DNA from: Rhodobacterales bacterium
GTDB lineage: Bacteria; Pseudomonadota; Alphaproteobacteria; Rhodobacterales; Rhodobacteraceae
Assembly: GCA_002748285.1 (NCBI GenBank)
Contig: PDSA01000033.1
Span: 62,001-126,000, forward strand
Reading direction: 5' to 3'
DNA length: 64,000 nt
The number at the start of each line of letters is the position of its first letter. The stretch's first letter is position 1. A program made the position numbers and the translations under genes. Shown here one piece after another: positions 9,564-18,980 of the stretch. The notes beneath the pieces are model-generated. The model had not been told where the DNA came from, made no database searches, and saw only the letters and a program-made list of their open reading frames with translations.

Positions 9564-10856
9564 ATGAGCACCACATCGAACCCCGGATTTTTCACCGAAA
9601 ACCTGACCTCCAGCGACCCGGAGGTTTTTAAAACCATCAGCGACGAGCTGGCGCGCCAGCGCAGCGACATCGAGCTGATCGCTTCGGAAAACATCGTTTC
9701 GCTGGCGGTGATGCAGGCCCAGGGCACGGTTCTGACCAACAAATATGCCGAGGGCTATCCCGGGCGGCGTTACTATGGCGGCTGTCAGCATGTTGACGTC
9801 ACCGAAACCTTGGCGATTGAGCGCGCCAAGCAGCTGTTTGGCTGCGAATTTGCCAATGTGCAGCCCAATTCCGGCAGCCAGATGAACCAGGCGGTGTTTC
9901 TGGCGCTGTTGCAGCCAGGCGATACGTTTATGGGACTCGATCTGAATTCGGGCGGGCATCTGACCCATGGCTCGCCGGTGAATATGTCGGGCAAGTGGTT
10001 CAATGTGGTATCTTACGGGGTGCGCAAGCAGGATGATCTGCTGGATATGGACGCCATCCGCCAATCAGCGCTTGAGCATAAGCCCAAGCTGATCGTTGCG
10101 GGCGGCACTGCCTATTCGCGGATCTGGGATTGGCAGGCGTTTCGTGCGATTGCGGATGAGGTCGGGGCCTATCTGATGGTCGACATGGCCCATATCGCTG
10201 GTCTGGTGGCCGGGGGGGCGCACCCTTCGCCGCTGCCTCATGCGGATGTTGTGACCACGACGACTCATAAATCGCTGCGGGGGCCGCGCGGTGGGATGAT
10301 CCTGACCAATAATGCCGAGATCGCCAAAAAAGTGAACTCGGCGGTGTTTCCGGGGCTGCAAGGCGGGCCGTTGATGCATGTGATCGCGGCCAAGGCGGTG
10401 GCGTTTGGTGAAGCTCTGCGCCCGGATTTCAAGGATTATGCCGCGCAAATCGTTGCCAATGCCCGCGCCATGGCCGATCAGCTGATGAAAGGTGGCATCA
10501 ACATCGTGTCCGGCGGCACGGATAACCATCTGATGTTGGCCGATCTGCGCCCCAAAGGGGTGACCGGCAAGGCGGCCGAGGCTGCTCTGGGGCGTGCCAA
10601 CATCACCTGCAACAAAAACGGCATTCCGTTTGACCCGGAAAAACCGTTTGTGACCTCGGGCATCCGGCTGGGCACTCCTGCCGGGACCACGCGCGGTTTC
10701 AAAGAGGCCGAGTTCCGTCAGATCGCCGATTGGATCGTTGAGGTTGTGGATGGTCTGGCGGCCAACGGCCCCGAGGGCAATGCCGAGGTTGAGGCCAAGG
10801 TCAAGGCCGAGGTTGAGGCGCTTTGTGCCTCTTTCCCGATGTATCCGGGGCTGTAA
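9564..10856 (+). CDS. glyA: Serine hydroxymethyltransferase
   Basis: PLP enzyme that interconverts serine and glycine with tetrahydrofolate, the main source of one-carbon units. 430 residues from the ATG at 9564, which follows AAGGAG; a longer frame upstream has no good ribosome site. The PLP lysine lies in [16 protein letters not shown] (about K236), and [15 protein letters not shown] and [12 protein letters not shown] are canonical. Full length. A hairpin-rich stretch follows the stop. In this species group glyA is a single housekeeping gene. Confidence 0.97.
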   Translation: MSTTSNPGFFTENLTSSDPEVFKTISDELARQRSDIELIASENIVSLAVMQAQGTVLTNKYAEGYPGRRYYGGCQHVDVTETLAIERAKQLFGCEFANVQPNSGSQMNQAVFLALLQPGDTFMGLDLNSGGHLTHGSPVNMSGKWFNVVSYGVRKQDDLLDMDAIRQSALEHKPKLIVAGGTAYSRIWDWQAFRAIADEVGAYLMVDMAHIAGLVAGGAHPSPLPHADVVTTTTHKSLRGPRGGMILTNNAEIAKKVNSAVFPGLQGGPLMHVIAAKAVAFGEALRPDFKDYAAQIVANARAMADQLMKGGINIVSGGTDNHLMLADLRPKGVTGKAAEAALGRANITCNKNGIPFDPEKPFVTSGIRLGTPAGTTRGFKEAEFRQIADWIVEVVDGLAANGPEGNAEVEAKVKAEVEALCASFPMYPGL

Positions 10857-10878
10857 ACGGGGCTTTGTGGCGGTTTCA

Positions 10879-10989
10879 GGCGGGCTCAGAGCCCGCCGCC
10901 GCTTAAGACTTGCGGGGGCTGTAGCTCGTGGTTCCGGCTGTGCAAGTCGGATGGCGCAAGCAAACACCCCGGCGCAAAGGCCGGGGGTG
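10879..10989 (+). terminator. Two GC hairpins downstream of glyA
   Basis: GGCGGGC-TCAGA-GCCCGCC at 10879-10897 and CACCCCGGC-GCAAAG-GCCGGGGGTG at 10965-10989 are strong stem-loops in the 190-bp space between glyA and the convergent DUF6280 gene. Neither has a long T-run, so they are weak intrinsic terminators at best or mRNA-end protectors. Seen directly; function inferred. Confidence 0.45.
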
Positions 10990-11045
10990 AATGTGCTTAA
11001 ATGTGCTTAGCTGATGTCAGAAAGCCTGAAAGGGCAGCCGGTGCC

Positions 11046-11357
11046 TTAAGCGGCTTCGGCCTGCTGGCGGCGTTCGGATTCTTCACGCGACAGGGCAACC
11101 GATGTGCGCACCCCGTTCTTGACGAATTCCATCAGCCCGGCGACCACGCGCTCATTCGGGTCGATCCCGGCGCAGGACAGCACTTCGCGCCCATCGCGCG
11201 AGCGCGCCCAGCGGGCGATCTGTTCCGGGCCATTGCCGTATTTTTTGTCATCCGCAATCGCGTCATCAAGTGCAGCCAAAACCACAGCCGCAAACAGCTT
11301 ACGGGAACGATTCCCTTGCTCGTGGTTGAATGCTGTGCCGTCAACGAAATCCCGCAT
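11046..11357 (-). CDS. Conserved hypothetical protein, DUF6280-like
   Basis: 103 residues starting [18 protein letters not shown], highly charged, with no signal peptide or membrane helix; the middle has [26 protein letters not shown] recognise it as the small cytosolic family widespread in Rhodobacterales that is labelled DUF6280; its function is not known. It stands alone between convergent glyA and divergent efp, with about 208 bp to the efp start. Short Ala/Glu-rich C-terminal tail. Confidence 0.75.
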   Translation of the reverse strand: MRDFVDGTAFNHEQGNRSRKLFAAVVLAALDDAIADDKKYGNGPEQIARWARSRDGREVLSCAGIDPNERVVAGLMEFVKNGVRTSVALSREESERRQQAEAA

Positions 11358-11565
11358 TGTTGGTCCTTTTTACTCTTGCTTATTCTGGCGTGACGCCCCT
11401 TATGACCTATTTGTACTGATTCGGGTAGCCTGTTTTTGCATAGCTACCATGCATTCAGCGCATATCTCGGCCTTTTCGCCCCCATATCCTTGGCTTGATC
11501 CCAAAGGGCCACCCATATATAGGTGCTGCCAAATCCCTTTCAACCTTTTGCCATGGTTTTGCCTT

Positions 11566-12129
11566 ATGCCTAAAATTAACGGAAACGAAATTCGCCCCGG
11601 CAACGTGCTGGAACATAACGACCAACTGTGGGTCGCTGTCAAAGTTGGCCATGTCAAGCCGGGCAAGGGCGGGGCGTTTGCTCAGGTCGAGATGAAGAAC
11701 CTGCGCAATGGCTCGAAACTGAACGAGCGGTTCCGCGCTGCCGATAAGGTCGAGCGGGTGCGGCTTGAGCAAAAAGATCAGCAGTTTCTATATGAAAATG
11801 CCGGGATGCTGGTGTTCATGGATACCGACACCTATGAGCAAATCGAACTGCCCGCCGATATTCTGGGCGAGCGGCGTGCGTTTTTGCAGGATGGCATGAC
11901 GGTGGTGATCGAGTATCACGAATCCGAAGCGCTGAACGCGACTTTACCGCAAAAAGTCACCTGCAAGGTGGTCGAGACCGAACCTGTTGTCAAAGGCCAG
12001 ACCGCCACCAAATCGTTTAAGCCGGCGACCTTGGATAATGGGGTCAAGGTGATGGTGCCGCCCTTTATCGGCCCGGATGAAGAGATTGTAATTGATACGG
12101 TCTCGATGGAGTATTCCGAGCGCGCTTAG
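11566..12129 (+). CDS. efp: Translation elongation factor P
   Basis: EF-P binds ribosomes stalled on proline runs and promotes peptide-bond formation. 187 residues with the KOW-like first domain and two OB domains. The modifiable lysine is in the loop [13 protein letters not shown] chose the ATG at 11566 ([12 protein letters not shown]), the canonical N-terminus; the same frame is open much further upstream but that part is not EF-P-like. Complete. About 90 bp separate it from ssb, which has the same orientation. Confidence 0.95.
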   Translation: MPKINGNEIRPGNVLEHNDQLWVAVKVGHVKPGKGGAFAQVEMKNLRNGSKLNERFRAADKVERVRLEQKDQQFLYENAGMLVFMDTDTYEQIELPADILGERRAFLQDGMTVVIEYHESEALNATLPQKVTCKVVETEPVVKGQTATKSFKPATLDNGVKVMVPPFIGPDEEIVIDTVSMEYSERA

Positions 12130-12219
12130 CGGTAAATAGAGGCTGGTTTTCCCGCTTGTCGCCGCGTATTGGGAGAGTCAGCAAATCCAGACAACACAGA
12201 TGTGACGGGAGTTCAGAAA

Positions 12220-12714
12220 ATGGCAGGTTCGGTAAACAAGGTAATTCTGGTGGGCAATTTGGGCGCTGACCCAGAGGTGCGCACATTTCAGAATGGCGGT
12301 AAGGTGTGCAACCTGCGGATTGCGACCTCGGAGACCTGGAAAGATAAAAACACCGGTGAGCGCCGTGAAAAGACTGAATGGCATTCGGTGGCGATTTTTC
12401 AGGAAGGTCTGGTACGGGTGGCTGAACAATATCTGCGCAAAGGGTCCAAGGTCTATATCGAAGGGGCTCTGCAAACCCGTAAATGGCAGGACCAATCTGG
12501 CAATGACCGCTATTCGACCGAGGTGGTGTTGCAAGGGTTTGGTGGCACTCTGGTGATGCTGGACAGCCGCAATAGTGGCCCGCGCGAGGGCGGCGGTGAT
12601 TACGGTGGCGGTTATGGCGGTGGCTATGGCGGCGGATCGGGTGGTGCGCCATCGGGGGATTATGGCGGAGGCCAGCAGAGTAATGCCAACATTGATGATG
12701 ACATCCCGTTTTAG
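12220..12714 (+). CDS. ssb: Single-stranded DNA-binding protein
   Basis: Binds ssDNA in replication, repair and recombination. 164 residues: N-terminal OB fold ([20 protein letters not shown], then [10 protein letters not shown] and [10 protein letters not shown]), a Gly/Tyr-rich linker of repeated YGGG units, and the acidic tip DDDIPF that recruits partner proteins. I start it at the ATG at 12220, before AGSVNKV. A terminator follows within 50-80 bp. Complete. Confidence 0.97.
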   Translation: MAGSVNKVILVGNLGADPEVRTFQNGGKVCNLRIATSETWKDKNTGERREKTEWHSVAIFQEGLVRVAEQYLRKGSKVYIEGALQTRKWQDQSGNDRYSTEVVLQGFGGTLVMLDSRNSGPREGGGDYGGGYGGGYGGGSGGAPSGDYGGGQQSNANIDDDIPF

Positions 12715-12762
12715 GATGAGTCTACGGCCTTCATAGTGCCGCGTACCATGTTCAAATCAAAA

Positions 12763-12799
12763 ACAGGCCCAAGGCAGCGCGCGCTTCGGGCCTGTCTTT
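12763..12799 (+). terminator. Intrinsic terminator after ssb
   Basis: ACAGGCCC (12763-12770) pairs with GGGCCTGT (12788-12795) around a GC-rich loop that can extend the stem, followed by CTTTGTG. Placed where the ssb transcript should end. Confidence 0.7.
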
Positions 12800-13003
12800 G
12801 TGTCAACCCTTCGGCCTGTTGACTGGGAAAAACCTTGCAAAAACAATGCCGAAGGCGATTGTGAGATCGCCCAAATATGTGGGGGCTGGCGTTCAGGGCG
12901 TCATCGCAATGCAGAGTCTTTTTTCGATAACACCGTGTGCTGGCGTCCTGACCCGGGCAATCTGGGTAGCACAATCGCTACCTTGGGTGCGGGTCGATTT
13001 CGA

Positions 13004-13107
13004 GCTGGCAAAAGGGCTGGCATCTGGACGATCAAGCGGCGGCTGGCATGAGTTGCTGGCGTTTTGGGCTGGCGGGAATGCTGGCGAAAAGCTGGCGTTG
13101 TGCTGGC
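13004..13107. repeat. Iteron-like run of GCTGGC hexamers
   Basis: Eight direct copies of GCTGGC at spacing 12, 26, 13, 13, 12, 11 and 11 bp, all in one orientation. The spacing is a little over one helical turn, as in protein-binding arrays. The hexamer is not rare in GC-rich DNA, but its phasing and concentration here are unusual. No nearby replication initiator gene is seen. Confidence 0.55.
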
Positions 13108-13190
13108 TTGGAAGCTCGGAGAAAGATGGCTGGAGTATTTTTGTCAGAGTTCGGTTTGTTTTCCGAGTATTTTTGATAGGAATATGCAAC

Positions 13191-13213
13191 AAATTGATTT
13201 TTATCAATTTTTT
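13191..13213 (+). terminator. AT-rich perfect hairpin with T-run
   Basis: AAATTGAT-TTTT-ATCAATTT followed by TTT: an 8-bp perfect stem with a 4-nt loop, directly next to a GCCGCGCGGC palindrome (13214-13223). It resembles an intrinsic terminator, or an AT-rich melting site beside the GCTGGC array. Confidence 0.5.
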
Positions 13214-13449
13214 GCCGCGCGGCGTTTTAAAGGTGGAAAAACCGGGCGGGCAAAAAAAATTAAAAATGTTTGAAATCAGTGGGTTTTGCCCCGAAAGTTG
13301 CCGGGAAAAAGGCATTTTTCAGGGGCAAAGAATGGTCTGATATGCGGTGGAATCGGAGAAATTCCCGCGCGACTCACCCCAAAGCGCGACTCACGCTGCG
13401 TCAGGCGATTTAGAGCCTGAAAATCCGGTGAAATGGGCCGGTTTGGGCC

Positions 13450-13635
13450 TTACAGCGCCACACCCACGCTGACCGGGCCGACATTGACACGGGCGGAGGG
13501 GGAAACGCTGACCCCGCTTGGGGTGACGCTGATCGCGGCGTTCAGGCTGGGGCGCACGGGGGGGGCGTCGGCTCCGCAGGCGGCCAGCAGCAGGGGTGCC
13601 AGCAACAGCAGCCGTGTCAAAGGGGTATGTTTCAT
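13450..13635 (-). CDS. Small lipoprotein downstream of argH
   Basis: 61 residues with a clear lipoprotein signal: [20 protein letters not shown], where the lipobox LAAC gives the acylated cysteine near residue 20. The mature part is about 40 residues, rich in Val, Ser and Pro ([26 protein letters not shown]). It overlaps the argH stop by 4 nt, so it is translationally coupled. A tiny lipoprotein in this place is common in Rhodobacterales. It should be anchored in the outer or inner membrane; its role is unknown. Confidence 0.75.
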   Translation of the reverse strand: MKHTPLTRLLLLAPLLLAACGADAPPVRPSLNAAISVTPSGVSVSPSARVNVGPVSVGVAL

Positions 13636-15038
13636 GCGATTGCCTCTCTCCAGCGGGCGATTTGCAGACGGACTTGCTCGGGCGACGTGCCCCCGTAAGA
13701 GGTGCGGCTGGCCACGGAATTATGCACGCCCAGCACCTCGAACACACCATCGTGAATCGCGTCATGGACCTTTTGCATATCAGACAGGGTCAGATCGGGC
13801 AAATCACAGCCCTTGCTTTCGGCCAGCGCCACCAGAGTGCCGGTGACATGGTGCGCCTGACGAAACGGCATATCCAATTCGCGCACCAGCCAATCGGCCA
13901 GATCGGTGGCGGTGGAAAAGCCGCTGCTGGCGGCGGCTTCGAGTTCTTCGCGGTTGGCGGTCATATCCGCCACCATGCCCGTCATCGCCGCCAGCGCCAG
14001 CATCAGGCTGTCGGCGGCGTCGAATACGGGTTCCTTGTCTTCCTGCATATCCTTGGAATAGGTCAGCGGCAGCCCCTTCATCACCGTAAACAGCGCCACC
14101 ATCGCGCCCATGATGCGGCCCACCTTGGCCCGGATCAGCTCGGCCGCGTCGGGGTTCTTTTTCTGCGGCATGATCGAGGAGCCGGTTGAAAACCGGTCCG
14201 ACAGCGCGACAAAACGGAACTGAGCCGAGGACCAGATTACCAGTTCTTCGGCAAAGCGCGACAGGTGCATGGCGCAGATCGAGCTGGCGGTCAGGAATTC
14301 CAGCGCGAAATCCCGATCCGCCACCGAATCCAGCGAATTGGCGGTTGGCCCGTCAAACCCCAGCGCCTGCGCCGTCATGTGCCGGTCAATCGGAAAGGAC
14401 GTCCCTGCCAGCGCTGCTGCCCCCAAGGGCGACAGGTTCATGCGGGCGCGGGCATCGCGAAAACGCCCCAGATCGCGGCTGAACATTTCGACATAGGCCA
14501 TCATGTGGTGCCCCCAAGTCACCGGCTGGGCCACTTGTAGATGGGTGAAACCGGGCATCACCCAATCGGCTCCGGCTTCGGCCTGATCCAGCAGCGCTTC
14601 GATCAGCGCGGCAATGCCCTGGGTCGCGGCATCAATCTGGCCCCGCACCCACATGCGAAAATCCACCGCCACCTGATCATTGCGCGACCGCGCGGTATGT
14701 AGCCGCCCGGCGGGATCGCCGATCAGCTGTTGCAGGCGGGCCTCGACATTCATGTGGATGTCTTCCAGCGCGGTCGAAAATTCGAACTCACCGCTCTCGA
14801 TTTCTGACAATACCGCGAGCAGCCCTTCCACAATCGCGCCGGCATCTTTATCAGTGATGATGTCGGTGGCCGCCAGCATGGCCGCATGGGCGCAAGAGCC
14901 CTGAATATCCTGGGCGGCCATGCGTTGATCATAGCCGATCGAGGCATTGATGGCTTCCATAATGGCGTCCGGCCCTGCGGCAAAGCGACCGCCCCACATG
15001 GTGTTGGCTTTTTGATCGTCAGCGGTTTTATTGGTCAT
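13632..15038 (-). CDS. argH: Argininosuccinate lyase
   Basis: Last step of arginine synthesis: argininosuccinate to arginine and fumarate. 468 residues, full length. The fumarase/aspartase superfamily signature is visible as [12 protein letters not shown], along with [11 protein letters not shown] and [17 protein letters not shown]. Divergent from the tlpA-like gene with a 27-bp gap containing an AAGGAGG for that gene, so the two promoters must overlap. The lipoprotein gene follows it with an ATGA overlap. Confidence 0.97.
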   Translation of the reverse strand: MTNKTADDQKANTMWGGRFAAGPDAIMEAINASIGYDQRMAAQDIQGSCAHAAMLAATDIITDKDAGAIVEGLLAVLSEIESGEFEFSTALEDIHMNVEARLQQLIGDPAGRLHTARSRNDQVAVDFRMWVRGQIDAATQGIAALIEALLDQAEAGADWVMPGFTHLQVAQPVTWGHHMMAYVEMFSRDLGRFRDARARMNLSPLGAAALAGTSFPIDRHMTAQALGFDGPTANSLDSVADRDFALEFLTASSICAMHLSRFAEELVIWSSAQFRFVALSDRFSTGSSIMPQKKNPDAAELIRAKVGRIMGAMVALFTVMKGLPLTYSKDMQEDKEPVFDAADSLMLALAAMTGMVADMTANREELEAAASSGFSTATDLADWLVRELDMPFRQAHHVTGTLVALAESKGCDLPDLTLSDMQKVHDAIHDGVFEVLGVHNSVASRTSYGGTSPEQVRLQIARWREAIA

Positions 15039-15065
15039 GTCTTATCGAATCCTAAGGAGGGATGA

Positions 15066-15683
15066 ATGAGTTTTCGTCGTTACGCAGTCCTATACTTGGC
15101 CGCAGCGCTTGGTGCAATCTATCTGCTGGTCAATGCGTTTGGACTGTTGCCTGGTACGCAGGCTTCCAAACCGGCCAGCCAGACGTCTGGTGCCGTTCTA
15201 GGGCCGCATCCGCTGGCCGAGGGCGATATGAAGAAGCTGGTATTTTACACCGCCCCCCATGTGGCCTCGCGGTCGGGTTTTGAGGATTTGGACGGCAAGG
15301 AACACAGCCTGGCCGACTATAAGGGCAAATATGTGTTGCTCAATCTGTGGGCAACATGGTGCCCGTCCTGCCGCAAAGAGATGCCTTCGATTAGTCGGTT
15401 GAAACAGGCGCTGGAGGGCGAGGATTTTGCCGTGGTGACGGTTGCGACCGGGCGCAATACGCTGGCAGGGATCAACAAGTTTTTTGACAACGCCGGGATC
15501 AGCAATCTGCCAATCCTGCTGGACCCCAGCCGGAGCATGGCGCAGGATATGGGGGTTCTGGGTTTGCCGGTGACGGTGATCATCGACCCGCAGGGGCAGG
15601 AAATTGCCCGCCTGACCGGGGATGCAGAATGGGACAGCCCCAGCGCGCAGGCTATTCTCAAGGAGCTGATCGCCCAGCAGTAA
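15066..15683 (+). CDS. tlpA: TlpA/ResA-like membrane-anchored thiol-disulfide oxidoreductase
   Basis: 205 residues: an N-terminal hydrophobic anchor (YAVLYLAAALGAIYLLVNAFG), a linker, then a thioredoxin fold with the WCPSC active site in LLNLWATWCPSCRKEMP and the cis-proline segment GLPVTVIIDPQG. Expected to face the periplasm and reduce disulfides, for example in cytochrome c or copper-centre assembly. It follows an AAGGAGGG ribosome site and is divergent from argH, a pairing seen often in this order. TlpA or a CcmG-like protein are both possible; no ccm genes are nearby. Confidence 0.85.
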   Translation: MSFRRYAVLYLAAALGAIYLLVNAFGLLPGTQASKPASQTSGAVLGPHPLAEGDMKKLVFYTAPHVASRSGFEDLDGKEHSLADYKGKYVLLNLWATWCPSCRKEMPSISRLKQALEGEDFAVVTVATGRNTLAGINKFFDNAGISNLPILLDPSRSMAQDMGVLGLPVTVIIDPQGQEIARLTGDAEWDSPSAQAILKELIAQQ

Positions 15684-15710
15684 TCGGAAGGGTAAAAGCC
15701 GAAATGTTTT

Positions 15711-15730
15711 GCCCGGTGATGTCGCCGGGC
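15711..15730 (+). terminator. Hairpin after tlpA
   Basis: GCCCGG (15711-15716) pairs with CCGGGC (15725-15730), 27 nt after the tlpA stop. No T-run follows, so termination strength is doubtful; repeat copy 2 begins 30 bp further on. Confidence 0.45.
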
Positions 15731-15760
15731 AGATCAAAGGGGGCGTTGGGCTCTGCTCCT

Positions 15761-15867
15761 TATAGCGTTTGACGAAATACCTGATACAAAGAGCATCACT
15801 TAACGCGTTGAAATCTTTGATTTCAGGCAGCGTTTAAGTGATTAAGGCTTTTCGCATAACGCTTTAG
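15761..15867. repeat. Palindromic dispersed repeat family A, copy 2
   Basis: 107 bp. The left arm TATAGCGTTTGACGAAATACCT pairs imperfectly with AGGCTTTTCGCATAACGCTTTA; inside it, ATCACTTAACGC pairs with GCGTTTAAGTGAT and GAAATC with GATTTC. It lies between the convergent tlpA and gcrA genes. Its right end, CTTTAG, holds the TAA stop of gcrA, as copy 1 does for adhI. Non-coding; probably a short mobile palindrome. Confidence 0.82.
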
Positions 15868-16433
15868 CGCTTGCGGTCGCGGCGCGAGGACATGGGTTGA
15901 AACGCTACGCTGCCATGGGCTTCGCAATAGGGCTTGCCGGGGTCTGAGGGCAGGCCGCAGAACCAGAACTGATCGGTCGCCGGATCGCCAATTGGCCATT
16001 TGCAGGTGCGCTCGGTCAGCTCCATCAGGCCGATCTTTCTCGCGCCCTGCTCCACCTTGCGCACATTTTCCAGCGCTTCCGGGCTGATTTCGTTGGCCGA
16101 AGGCTGCGGTGGCAGGGGTTGGCCCGCCGGAATGATGGCTTTGCGCGGTGGCATTGGCGTTTTCGGGGCCGGGGTGGCCGGGGTCGTCGTTGCCGTCGCC
16201 GCAGCCGGTTTGGGCTTGGCCGCCGCCGGCTGTTTGGCGCGGGGGGTGGCGGCCTTGGGCTTGGCCGCGGTTTTCGCCGCGCCGGTGGTGCGGTTTGACA
16301 GACCCAGACGATGCACCTTGCCGATCACCGCATTGCGAGTGACGCCGCCCAATTCCTTGGCGATCTGGCTGGCAGATTGGCCTTCGCCCCACATTTTGGT
16401 TAGCGTTGCAACGCGTTCATCGGTCCAGGCCAT
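15864..16433 (-). CDS. gcrA: GcrA cell-cycle regulator
   Basis: GcrA binds RNA polymerase sigma-70 and methylated GANTC promoters to drive cell-cycle genes in alphaproteobacteria. 189 residues. The N-terminus MAWTDERVATLTKMWGEGQSA with SQIAKELGG-VTRNAVIGKVHRLGL is the DNA-binding part; a long Ala/Pro/Lys linker follows; the C-terminal domain has CKWPIGDP and FCGLP-PYCEAH. Complete. The gene stands alone, convergent with tlpA; its stop codon lies in repeat copy 2. Confidence 0.95.
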   Translation of the reverse strand: MAWTDERVATLTKMWGEGQSASQIAKELGGVTRNAVIGKVHRLGLSNRTTGAAKTAAKPKAATPRAKQPAAAKPKPAAATATTTPATPAPKTPMPPRKAIIPAGQPLPPQPSANEISPEALENVRKVEQGARKIGLMELTERTCKWPIGDPATDQFWFCGLPSDPGKPYCEAHGSVAFQPMSSRRDRKR

Positions 16434-16648
16434 GTGATTTCCTCAGAATTGAAACGGGCCGCGGCGGGGCATTTGCACCCCCGGCGACCACTGGGCGGAT
16501 CATTATCAGGCCCGTTTTATACAGGGGGTGGGCCAAGGTTACAAGCGCAAGCTGGCCAAATCCGGCACCGGCCCCGGGCCGGATTTTGAATTTGTGGTTT
16601 GCGGGGAATTGGCCTATCCAGATTTGAGGCAGAATAAAAGGGCAGGGC

Positions 16649-17482
16649 ATGTCGCAGAAATCCATCCTTATCACTGGCTGTTCTTCGGGCATTGGCTATG
16701 ACGCGGCCCATACGCTGCACCGGCGCGGCTGGCGGGTGTTTGCCAGTTGCCGGCAGGAAAAGGATTGCCAGCGTTTGCGGGAAGAGGGGCTGGAGAGCCT
16801 GCCTCTGGATTACAGCGACCCTGGCTCGATCGCCGCGGCGGTGTCCGAGGTGCTGGAACGCACCGGAGGCACTCTGGATGCGCTCTATAACAACGGCGCC
16901 TATGCCATCCCCGGCGCGACCGAGGATTTGCCGCGGGATGCCTTGCGCGCGATTTATGAAACCAACCTGTTTGGCTATCACGATCTGACCTGCCGGATCC
17001 TCCCGGTGATGCGCGCGCAGGGGCATGGGCGGATTGTGAATTGCTCTTCCGTGCTGGGATTTGCGGCGTTGAAATATCGTGGGGCGTATAATTCGACCAA
17101 ATTCGCGCTGGAAGGGCTGACGGATACGTTGCGTCTGGAAATGCGTGATACGCCGATTGACATCATCCTGATCGCGCCGGGGCCGGTGACCAGTAAAATT
17201 CGGGAAAACTCGGCGGCGCATTTTGAGAAATGGATCGACTGGAAAAATTCCCCCCGCGCGGTGCAATACGAAACCAGCCTGATCAAGCGGCTTTATGCGG
17301 TCAAGGATAAGCCCGATCCGTTCGAATTGCCCGCCTCGGCGGTCAGCAAAAAACTGATCCACGCGCTCGAGGCCAAACGGCCCAAACCGCGCTACTATGT
17401 CACCACGCCAACCTATGCTATGGGTTTTTTGCGTCGGATCTTATCAACCCGCGCCATGGATTGGGTGCTGAACAAAGGATGA
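16649..17482 (+). CDS. Short-chain dehydrogenase/reductase
   Basis: 277 residues with the SDR cofactor motif GCSSGIGYDAA, the NNGAYA structural motif, catalytic Ser in VNCSSVLGF and YNSTKFALEG as the Tyr-x3-Lys pair. Cytosolic NAD(P)-dependent oxidoreductase; substrate unknown. The longer C-terminus (YYVTTPTYAMGFLRRIL) fits the group that handles lipids or sterols, but this is weak. Four nt separate it from the adenosyltransferase gene. Confidence 0.85.
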   Translation: MSQKSILITGCSSGIGYDAAHTLHRRGWRVFASCRQEKDCQRLREEGLESLPLDYSDPGSIAAAVSEVLERTGGTLDALYNNGAYAIPGATEDLPRDALRAIYETNLFGYHDLTCRILPVMRAQGHGRIVNCSSVLGFAALKYRGAYNSTKFALEGLTDTLRLEMRDTPIDIILIAPGPVTSKIRENSAAHFEKWIDWKNSPRAVQYETSLIKRLYAVKDKPDPFELPASAVSKKLIHALEAKRPKPRYYVTTPTYAMGFLRRILSTRAMDWVLNKG

Positions 17483-17486
17483 AGTT

Positions 17487-18059
17487 ATGGTGGTTCTTAG
17501 CAAAATCTACACCAGAACCGGCGATGCCGGGCAAACCGCATTGGGCAATGGCAAGCGGGTGTCGAAAACCGCGCCGCGGGTGAATGCCTATGGCACGGTG
17601 GATGAAACCAACGCCACGGTGGGGATCGCCCGGCTGCATTCCAGCGGTGAGATGGATGAGCGTCTGGCGTTGATCCAGAATGATCTGTTTGATCTGGGGG
17701 CCGATCTGTGCCGCCCCGAGATGGACAAAGATGCCGAGGCCGAGTTCCCGCCGCTGCGTCTGGCCGATTCGCAGGTGGAGCGGCTGGAAAGTGAGATTGA
17801 TCAGATGAACAAGGGGTTAGAGACCCTGCGCTCGTTCATTCTGCCCGGGGGCAGCGCCCTGGCGGCGCATCTGCATCTGTGTCGCACGGTCTCGCGCCGG
17901 GCCGAGCGGTTGGCGGTCGAGCTGGCCGATCAGCAAGACATCAACCCGGCCGCAGTCAAATATCTGAACCGTTTATCGGATTGGTTTTTCGTGGCAGCCC
18001 GGGTGGCCAATGAAAATGGGGCCAGTGATGTGCTGTGGGTGCCGGGGGCCAATCGTTAG
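17487..18059 (+). CDS. Cob(I)alamin adenosyltransferase, PduO type
   Basis: Transfers the adenosyl group of ATP to cob(I)alamin, making adenosylcobalamin for mutases. 190 residues, normal for the PduO family: VVLSKIYTRTGDAGQTALGNG at the N-terminus (ATP-binding TRTGD) and CRTVSRRAERLAVEL near the C-terminus. This fits a cell that needs B12-dependent mutases: ethylmalonyl-CoA and methylmalonyl-CoA mutase act in the same pathway as the mcd gene in this window. Follows the SDR gene by 4 nt and precedes etfBA. Confidence 0.92.
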   Translation: MVVLSKIYTRTGDAGQTALGNGKRVSKTAPRVNAYGTVDETNATVGIARLHSSGEMDERLALIQNDLFDLGADLCRPEMDKDAEAEFPPLRLADSQVERLESEIDQMNKGLETLRSFILPGGSALAAHLHLCRTVSRRAERLAVELADQQDINPAAVKYLNRLSDWFFVAARVANENGASDVLWVPGANR

Positions 18060-18221
18060 GGTGCAGTTGGTTGCGCAATAAAATTACCGAATAATTGAGA
18101 AATACAGTCAATTACGCCATTTAAGCGCATTTTTTTCTGTTATCTCTGGCCCGGCTCGGCTAACAAGTTTGCGCAGAGCATTTAGGAATCCCCGAAGGGG
18201 GAAAATCAGGAGAGAACGCAT

Positions 18222-18980
18222 ATGAAGGTACTTGTGCCAGTCAAACGCGTGATCGACTATAACGTGAAAGTGCGCGTAAAAGCGGACGGCAGCGGAGTTG
18301 ATCTCGCCAATGTGAAAATGTCGATGAACCCATTTGACGAGATTGCCGTCGAAGAGGCCATCCGCCTGCGCGAAGCAGGCAAGGTCGAGGAAGTTGTCGC
18401 AGTTTCCATCGGTGTCAAACAGGCTCAGGAAACGCTGCGCACGGCTCTGGCCATGGGCGCGGACCGGGCGATTCTGGTTGTGGCCGCGGATGACGTGCAT
18501 CAGGATATCGAGCCTCTGGCGGTTGCCAAAATTCTGAAGGCGGTTGTGGACGAAGAAAAGCCCGATCTGGTTCTGGCCGGCAAACAGTCGATCGACAACG
18601 ATATGAACGCCACCGGTCAGATGCTGGCGGCGCTGCTGGGCTGGTCTCAGGCGACATTCGCCTCTGAGGTCGATCTGCAAAGCGACAGCGTTGTTGTCAC
18701 CCGCGAGGTTGACGGTGGTCTGCAAACCATCAAGGTCAAGCTGCCTGCGATCGTCACCGCCGATCTGCGTCTGAACGAGCCACGCTATGCCTCGTTGCCC
18801 AACATCATGAAGGCCAAGAAAAAGCCGCTGGCCGAGAAAACCGCCGCCGATTACGGCGTTGATGTTTCGCCACGTCTTGAGATCGTCTCGACCGGCGAAC
18901 CGGAGGAGCGCGCTGCCGGTGTTAAAGTGGCTGATGTGGCCGAACTGGTTGCGAAACTGAAAGAAGCGGGGGCTGTATAA
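18222..18980 (+). CDS. etfB: Electron transfer flavoprotein beta subunit
   Basis: With EtfA it carries electrons from acyl-CoA and other dehydrogenases to the quinone pool through ETF-QO. 252 residues, family length. Starts [19 protein letters not shown]; the ETF-beta signature region ([14 protein letters not shown], then [13 protein letters not shown]) is present. AGGAGAG precedes the ATG. Its last base overlaps the etfA start. Natural partners here include methylsuccinyl-CoA dehydrogenase (35.7-37.4 kb). Confidence 0.96.
   Translation: MKVLVPVKRVIDYNVKVRVKADGSGVDLANVKMSMNPFDEIAVEEAIRLREAGKVEEVVAVSIGVKQAQETLRTALAMGADRAILVVAADDVHQDIEPLAVAKILKAVVDEEKPDLVLAGKQSIDNDMNATGQMLAALLGWSQATFASEVDLQSDSVVVTREVDGGLQTIKVKLPAIVTADLRLNEPRYASLPNIMKAKKKPLAEKTAADYGVDVSPRLEIVSTGEPEERAAGVKVADVAELVAKLKEAGAV

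Larger units (their letters stand above)
12800..13390. other. Non-coding stretch after ssb with GCTGGC array
   Basis: About 600 bp in which I find no convincing gene: the open frames have no family motif and poor composition. It holds ten GCTGGC hexamers at 12885, 12939, 13004, 13016, 13042, 13055, 13068, 13080, 13091 and 13102. The last eight sit 11-13 bp apart, with one 26-bp gap that is twice the unit. The spacing is not a multiple of three, so this is not a coding repeat. AT-rich DNA with a hairpin follows at once. Confidence 0.6.

Noticed and set aside
10915..10927. GGGGCTGTAGCTC resembles the 5' end of a tRNA-Ala/Ile
   Set aside because: No anticodon arm or T-arm follows and no matching 3' acceptor end is found; probably chance or a scrap.
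12798..13340. 180-codon open frame in the stretch after ssb
   Set aside because: No family motif, no plausible ribosome site, Cys/Trp-rich composition unlike nearby genes, and it runs through the GCTGGC array, whose spacing is not codon-like.
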